This document shows, piece by piece, positions 60,212 through 64,000 of a stretch of DNA of 64,000 nt (within the stretch, counting starts at the first letter, position 1; each line of letters begins with the position of its first letter). Below the pieces are notes generated by a model. The model searched no databases. It saw only the letters and a list, made by a program, of their open reading frames with translations, and was not told the origin of the DNA. Location of the stretch: assembly GCF_003350535.1 (NCBI RefSeq), contig NZ_QQBB01000003.1:1-64000 (forward strand). The letters run 5' to 3'. The stretch is from Microvirga subterranea (GTDB taxonomy: Bacteria > Pseudomonadota > Alphaproteobacteria > Rhizobiales > Beijerinckiaceae). The position numbers were made by a program, and so were the translations under genes.

Positions 60212-60856
60212 GTAGGCGTTGTGAATGGCGCTGAGGCTGCGGTCGAGCGCCGTCCAGAGGCGGCCGATCTCCTCGGCGCCCTGGGAGCCGGGCTCGTATT
60301 CGTTGGCGCCCTCGCCCGTCGAGAGCGACAGGGACAGCTCGCCGCGATGGGTGATCTGGCCAGACCAGACCGGGACCTTCAGGGCGTTCAGCGCACCGCG
60401 GGCATCGGCAACCACCGGAGCCTCGGCCTCACCGCGCTTCGGCGGAGCGGCGTTGATGACGGCGGCATAGGGCTTGCGCAGCTCGCGGGCGATATGAACC
60501 GTGTCCTGGAGCGCCGCGATGTCGAACAGGCTCGGACGGGTCGGGATGATCACGAGCGTCGCATGCTTGATCGCCTCGGCGACGATCGGCGACTTGAGCG
60601 GCGGCGTGTCGACCAGGGCCCACTCATAGCCGTCGCGCTTGGCTTCCTTCAGGGTCTCGGCAAGGTTGCGGACCCCCCGCTTCAGGGTCAGCTCTTCCTG
60701 GTTGCGGAGCCCATGCCACAGGGACAGGGAGCCCTGCGGATCCGCATCGACCAGAAGAGTGCGACGCGTAGGTCCGGCGATGTAGGTCGCCAGTTGAGCA
60801 GCAAGCGTGCTCTTACCCGAGCCACCTTTTCGCGAAGCAAAGACCAGCACGTTCAT
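60182..60856 (-). CDS. ParA-like P-loop ATPase (orphan)
   Basis: The 224-residue protein has the deviant Walker A motif of the ParA/MinD superfamily (FASRKGGSGKSTLAAQLATY), LLVDADPQGSLSLWHGLR with the switch Asp, and the Walker B VDTPPLKSPIVAEAIKHA. Such ATPases position plasmids, chromosomes or cell components. No parB-like partner lies beside it, so it may be a cargo-positioning orphan as in chemotaxis or carboxysome systems, or a regulator. It converges on metY. Confidence 0.88.
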   Translation of the reverse strand: MNVLVFASRKGGSGKSTLAAQLATYIAGPTRRTLLVDADPQGSLSLWHGLRNQEELTLKRGVRNLAETLKEAKRDGYEWALVDTPPLKSPIVAEAIKHATLVIIPTRPSLFDIAALQDTVHIARELRKPYAAVINAAPPKRGEAEAPVVADARGALNALKVPVWSGQITHRGELSLSLSTGEGANEYEPGSQGAEEIGRLWTALDRSLSAIHNAYKKARSSAAA

Positions 60857-61420
60857 GCCTGACTCCCAATAGTTTGGTTCCTACAGCTGGGCGCAACCCA
60901 CCGAATGCCACCCTAACACTGTTCCTGTTTAACAGAACAATGTGCGAGTTGCTAATTCGTCTTGACATCCGTCTGTGCATATCCGACCGCAGCGCCGATG
61001 GGAAGAAAGTCGGAGCCTTCCGGAAGGTTTCAAGGACGGGCACAGAAGCAATGTGGATGTTCTCATAGGCCGTACGGCCCTGCAAAACGGTCGAACGGGC
61101 ACGCCTAGGAGAGGAGAACGCCGCTTTCGTGCCAGGCCGCGCGACTGAGAACTGATTCGGAATCGGCCGATTAGTCCTTCGCAGAATTGGTGATCTCGAC
61201 GGTTCTACTGACGTGAACGCCCCAATTATTGAACCCGATGCCGGGTCGAAAGAGCCTCGACTGTCTATGGAGCGGTGTTGAGCCCGAATACCTCGGACAT
61301 AGGCAGCCGTTCATCATTCGTTCATTTGATAAGTATTTTCCGAACACCGATCTTGCCCTTGGGAACCACTCTTATGCTTCGCCGTTTAGTCCCCGACCTT
61401 AACGTCAAGGAGTGGCTCAC
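60857..61420. other. Intergenic stretch without a supported gene
   Basis: Short open frames here have no family motif. The stretch must hold promoters for the ParA-like gene and the DUF1236 gene. A near-palindrome GATTCGGAATC (about 61152-61162) is the only symmetry that I noticed. AAGGAG of the DUF1236 gene lies at its end. Confidence 0.4.
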
Positions 61421-61834
61421 ATGTCCAAGAAGATTCTTCTCGCCGGTGCCGTGCTTGCGGTTCTCGCGCCCGCCGGCGCTTTCGCTCAGTCGTCCGCTGG
61501 CGGCGCTGCTGCCGGTGGTGCCACCGGCGCTGCCGCCGGTGCCATCGTCGGCGGCCCGATCGGCGCTGCAGTCGGCGGCGTGACCGGCGCGATCGTCGGC
61601 GGCCTCGCCAGCGAGCAGCAGCCCCGCTTCCGCCAGTACGTGGTTCAGCAGAACGTGCCGTCCTATCGCTATCAGGAAGAGGTGCGCGTCGGTGCCGTCC
61701 TACCGTCCTCGGGCGTCGAGTACTACGAGGTCCCGGCTGAGTACGGCGTGAAGAACTACCGCTATACGGTCGTCAACGAGACGCCGGTCCTGGTCGAGCC
61801 GGGCACCCGTCGCATCGTGCAGATCGTTCGCTAA
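61421..61834 (+). CDS. Exported DUF1236 protein with glycine-zipper segment
   Basis: The 137-residue protein starts at ATG 61421 behind AAGGAG. It has a signal peptide (MSKKILLAGAVLAVLAPAGA), then an Ala/Gly zipper (GAAAGAIVGGPIGAAVGG) that may pack against a membrane. The C-terminal DUF1236 block reads VEYYEVPAEYGVKNYRYTVV, then NETPVLVEPGTRRIVQIV. These proteins are abundant in Rhizobiales; role unknown, possibly envelope stress. Confidence 0.9.
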   Translation: MSKKILLAGAVLAVLAPAGAFAQSSAGGAAAGGATGAAAGAIVGGPIGAAVGGVTGAIVGGLASEQQPRFRQYVVQQNVPSYRYQEEVRVGAVLPSSGVEYYEVPAEYGVKNYRYTVVNETPVLVEPGTRRIVQIVR

Positions 61835-61853
61835 GCGAAAAGATCCTTCAGCG

Positions 61854-61880
61854 AAGGCGGCCCTTTGGGCCGCCTTTTGC
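61854..61880 (+). terminator. Terminator after the DUF1236 gene
   Basis: AAGGCGGCCC (61854-61863) and GGGCCGCCTT (61867-61876) form a perfect 10-bp stem with a TTT loop, then TTTT. It lies 20 bp past the stop codon and also faces the end of ctaA. Confidence 0.92.
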
Positions 61881-61887
61881 TTTGGGG

Positions 61888-62955
61888 CTAAGGCCGGCTG
61901 ACTCGTGCGTGAACCACCGCCATGGCGAGGACGACCATGGCGAAGACCTGATGCGCCAGGCCGGCCCAGAGCGGCACGACCAGGAGCAGCGTGACGATGC
62001 CGAGCACCATCTGGGCCAGGGTGAGGCCTGCGAGGGCCGTCGCCCGACCGGCGTAGCGCGACCCGGCAGATTCCCGTCGCGCCGTCCAGGCGTGCCAGAC
62101 CGCGATGGCGACGATTCCATAAGCCACCAAGCGGTGGTTGAACTGAACCAGAACCACGTTGTCGACGAAGTTCTCGATCCAGGGGCTGACGGCGAACAGC
62201 GCCGAGGCCGGCGGCACGACGGCGCCGTCCATGAGCGGCCAAGTGTTGTAGGTAAAGCCCGCTTTCGAGCCCGCCACGAGGCCGCCGAGCACGATCTGCA
62301 GCATCACCAGGCCGACGAGCACGGCCGGCCCCGCTCCAACATGGACCTTGCGGATGGGATCGGGTCGTGGGTTCAGGCCGGCAGCCACCCAGACAAGGCA
62401 GGCGAGGATGAGGCTGGCGATTGTCAGGTGCAGGGCGAGCTTGATCGGCGCCACCGCCGTCATGCCCGGCTCCAGGCCAGATGCCACCATGATCCAGCCG
62501 ACCGCGCCCTGGAGACCGCCGAGAGCGCCGATGCCCAGGAGCGTGAGCGCGAGGCGCCCCCTGATGGCGCCCCGGGCCCAGAACCAGGCCAGCGGAATAA
62601 AGAACACGAGCCCGATCAGGCGGCCCAGCTGCCGGTGTCCCCATTCCCACGCATAGATGAACTTGAACTCGGACAGGGTCATGCCCTTGTTCATCAGCTC
62701 GTACTGGGGAATCTGCTGATACTTCTCGAACTCGGCCGTCCAGGCCTGCTCCGTCAGGGGCGGAATGGCCCCGGTGACCGGCTTCCATTCGGTGATGGAG
62801 AGGCCGGATCCGGTGAGGCGGGTCGCTCCTCCGACCGCCACCATGGCGATGACGAGGGCCGCGAGGATGTAGATCCACGTCCGAACGGCCGACAGGGAAT
62901 TGGTCTGGGGGAGGCGCGCCAGAGGCATGCTCTCCGTGGAGGCTGCGACAGCCAT
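61888..62955 (-). CDS. ctaA: Heme A synthase (CtaA/COX15)
   Basis: The 355-residue protein starts at ATG 62955 (MAVAASTESMPLAR). It has eight transmembrane helices and the COX15 type 2 signatures GGATRLTGSGLSITEWKP, YAWEWGHRQLGRLIGL (heme His), GLLGGLQGAVGWIMV-like helix, ALHLTIASLILACLVW, GLVAGSKAGFTYNTWPLMDG and VQFNHRLVAYGIV. It oxidises heme O to heme A for cytochrome aa3 oxidases. It is divergent from the DUF2842 gene. Confidence 0.96.
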   Translation of the reverse strand: MAVAASTESMPLARLPQTNSLSAVRTWIYILAALVIAMVAVGGATRLTGSGLSITEWKPVTGAIPPLTEQAWTAEFEKYQQIPQYELMNKGMTLSEFKFIYAWEWGHRQLGRLIGLVFFIPLAWFWARGAIRGRLALTLLGIGALGGLQGAVGWIMVASGLEPGMTAVAPIKLALHLTIASLILACLVWVAAGLNPRPDPIRKVHVGAGPAVLVGLVMLQIVLGGLVAGSKAGFTYNTWPLMDGAVVPPASALFAVSPWIENFVDNVVLVQFNHRLVAYGIVAIAVWHAWTARRESAGSRYAGRATALAGLTLAQMVLGIVTLLLVVPLWAGLAHQVFAMVVLAMAVVHARVSRP

Positions 62956-63086
62956 GCTCACACTCGCCGTCAATTTAAGGCTTGAAGCCAGGATCGTGCC
63001 TGTCACATAGAGATTGCTTCTGCCGGAAGCAATCAATGCCGGTGACGCACCCGTGCTTCACGGGACCGACGAGAGGTTTTCAGACG

Positions 63087-63296
63087 ATGGGAATGGGCAC
63101 ACGCAAGCTGGTCGGGACCGTGGTGATGCTGGTCTTCATCGGCTTCTACGCGCTGTTCGCCATGGCGGTGGCCGAGGGGCGTATCCGCGATGCGTCCACC
63201 GCCGTGCAGACGATCGTCTATATCGTGCTGGGCCTGATCTGGGTCGTCCCGATGCTGCCGCTCATCCGCTGGATGAACAAGCCCGACAAGGCCTGA
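63087..63296 (+). CDS. DUF2842 small membrane protein
   Basis: The 69-residue protein starts at ATG 63087 (MGMGTRKLVGTVVMLVFIGF). It has two transmembrane helices (VGTVVMLVFIGFYALFAMAV and TIVYIVLGLIWVVPMLPLI) and ends RWMNKPDKA, the standard pattern of DUF2842. The family is alphaproteobacterial and often next to ctaA. It may help cytochrome oxidase assembly. That role is only a guess from context. Confidence 0.92.
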   Translation: MGMGTRKLVGTVVMLVFIGFYALFAMAVAEGRIRDASTAVQTIVYIVLGLIWVVPMLPLIRWMNKPDKA

Positions 63297-63373
63297 GCCC
63301 TGCCGCCATGCGGCCTCGCCGCTGAAGCGTCGGACGTCGCTCGCAAATCGGAACGGTTAGGCGGTGGACGTCG

Positions 63374-63562
63374 TCAGGCGCCGCCGATGCCCTCGAGAAC
63401 GACGCCGGTGCCGCCGCAGGTCGGGCAAGACGTCAGGCCGATGCGGCCCTTCCCCTTGCATTCCGGACAGATGTTCTCGCCCACGCCGGGCGTTCCGGGC
63501 TCGCCCTGGTCGCCCGGATTGACGTTGGTCGTGTCCGTCTCGGTCTGAGCATTCTTGTTCAT
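63374..63562 (-). CDS. Small protein with DnaJ-type zinc motifs
   Basis: The 62-residue protein has a disordered acidic N-terminus (MNKNAQTETDTTNVNPGDQG) and a C-terminal block with two CxxCxGxG motifs (CPECKGKGRIG and CPTCGGTGVV). These are half of the DnaJ zinc-finger array and should bind one zinc ion. It may be a protein-binding adaptor. No J-domain is present. The ATG is at 63562. Confidence 0.85.
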   Translation of the reverse strand: MNKNAQTETDTTNVNPGDQGEPGTPGVGENICPECKGKGRIGLTSCPTCGGTGVVLEGIGGA

Positions 63563-63650
63563 GGCTGGCCTCGTGCAGACGCCGTCCCCTGCTCAACGCG
63601 GGACCGGAACCCGAGTTGCATGGCAACGGAGCCTCATCCGGCCTGTGAAA

Positions 63651-63673
63651 AAGGCCCGCTGGGGGCGGGCCTT
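63651..63673 (-). terminator. Terminator after the partial exported gene
   Basis: AAGGCCCGC (63651-63659) and GCGGGCCTT (63665-63673) form a perfect 9-bp stem. On the minus strand a TTTTT run follows. It is 11 bp past the stop codon of the gene cut by the edge. Confidence 0.9.
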
Positions 63674-63683
63674 CCTGGAATTC

Positions 63684-64000
63684 TTAGCGGCAGATCCGGC
63701 GGCGGCGCTGCTCCCAGCCCCAGCCCGGAACCCACTCGCTGTAGCGCTCCGTGTAGCAGCGCTCGACATAGACCGGGCGAGGCGGAGGGGCATAATAGAC
63801 CGGCTCGCTCTCGACGTAGACCGGCGGGGGCGACGGGGGCGGAGCGACGTAGACAGGCGCAGGCGCGGCATAGGCCGGGCTCTGGGACGCCGCGATGGCG
63901 CCGCCGACGGCGAGACCTCCGAGCACGCCGATCGCGGCAGCCGCTCCGGGGGATAGGCGATCGCGGGCTGCGGCCGGCTCGACCGCGGCCAGGGAGGTCA
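63684..64000 (-). CDS. Exported proline/tyrosine-rich protein (5' end outside the window)
   Basis: The frame is open from the right edge (reads TSLAAVEPAAARDRLSPGAA) and ends at 63684. A Gly/Ala segment (AIGVLGGLAVGGAIAAS) is followed by a proline/tyrosine-rich stretch (YVAPPPSPPPVYVESEPVYY) and a conserved C-terminal block VERCYTERYSEWVPGWGW, QRRRRICR. Small secreted proteins with this ending, two Cys and a Gly zipper, are common in Hyphomicrobiales. A truncated start by GTG at 63926 is possible but the upstream codons fit the same protein. Confidence 0.7.
   Translation of the reverse strand, partial: TSLAAVEPAAARDRLSPGAAAAIGVLGGLAVGGAIAASQSPAYAAPAPVYVAPPPSPPPVYVESEPVYYAPPPRPVYVERCYTERYSEWVPGWGWEQRRRRICR

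Overview
The window is GC-rich chromosomal DNA of an alphaproteobacterium. The evidence is the gene content (class I PHA synthase, heme A synthase of the CtaA/COX15 type, an ETC complex I NDUFS4-like subunit, DUF6894, DUF2842 and DUF1236 proteins, tripartite tricarboxylate transporters) and the layout hom-glpX-recJ and rplM-rpsI. A member of the Hyphomicrobiales close to Microvirga/Methylobacteriaceae is my best guess. That placement is inference, since no rRNA gene is present.

Layout. Positions 1-7.6 kb hold a catabolic module: an FMN-dependent alpha-hydroxy-acid oxidase, a TctCBA transporter, an IclR regulator, a D-2-hydroxyacid dehydrogenase and an RraA-type aldolase/decarboxylase. They look like a route for one imported hydroxy- or oxo-acid of unknown identity. 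Positions 7.8-12.3 kb carry a divergent aldo/keto reductase-TetR pair with a clear tandem operator, and a membrane-anchored TolB/TPR protein with a winged-helix-like N-terminus.

Positions 12.4-33.7 kb form an accessory, envelope-directed region. It contains a DUF1254 protein, three families of small exported proteins each present twice (A: 13944 and 27674; B: 14362 and 23912; C: 24424 and 30283), an outer-membrane beta-barrel gene facing a decayed copy of itself, a LuxR-type two-component system, a formylglycine-generating enzyme (FGE) translationally coupled to an arylsulfatase, a sulfatase reduced to its two ends, an alkylsulfatase, a frameshifted HAD phosphatase, an HdeA-like chaperone, an AI-2E family permease and an LssY-like membrane protein. 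A 32-bp tandem element with a fixed -10 spacing occurs upstream of the response regulator, of the FGE-sulfatase operon and of a small exported gene. This suggests one regulon driven by the two-component system. Gene decay (three frameshifts, one large internal deletion, several remnants) marks this part as unstable. It ends at the 3' end of tRNA-Lys, a common island boundary, but no integrase is visible.

Positions 34.4-64 kb are housekeeping: tRNAs Lys, Arg, Pro and Glu, a complex I subunit, a double cold-shock protein, a sirtuin, agmatinase with an Lrp regulator, KDPGal aldolase, RecJ, the alanine/diaminopimelate-type aminotransferase-homoserine dehydrogenase-FBPase II operon, PHA synthase, a FadL porin, fumarylacetoacetase family hydrolase, Pcm, ArgC, ribosomal proteins L13 and S9, GST, O-acetylhomoserine sulfhydrylase, a ParA-like ATPase, heme A synthase and several small proteins. 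A YMGG/proline-rich exported protein is cut by the right edge.
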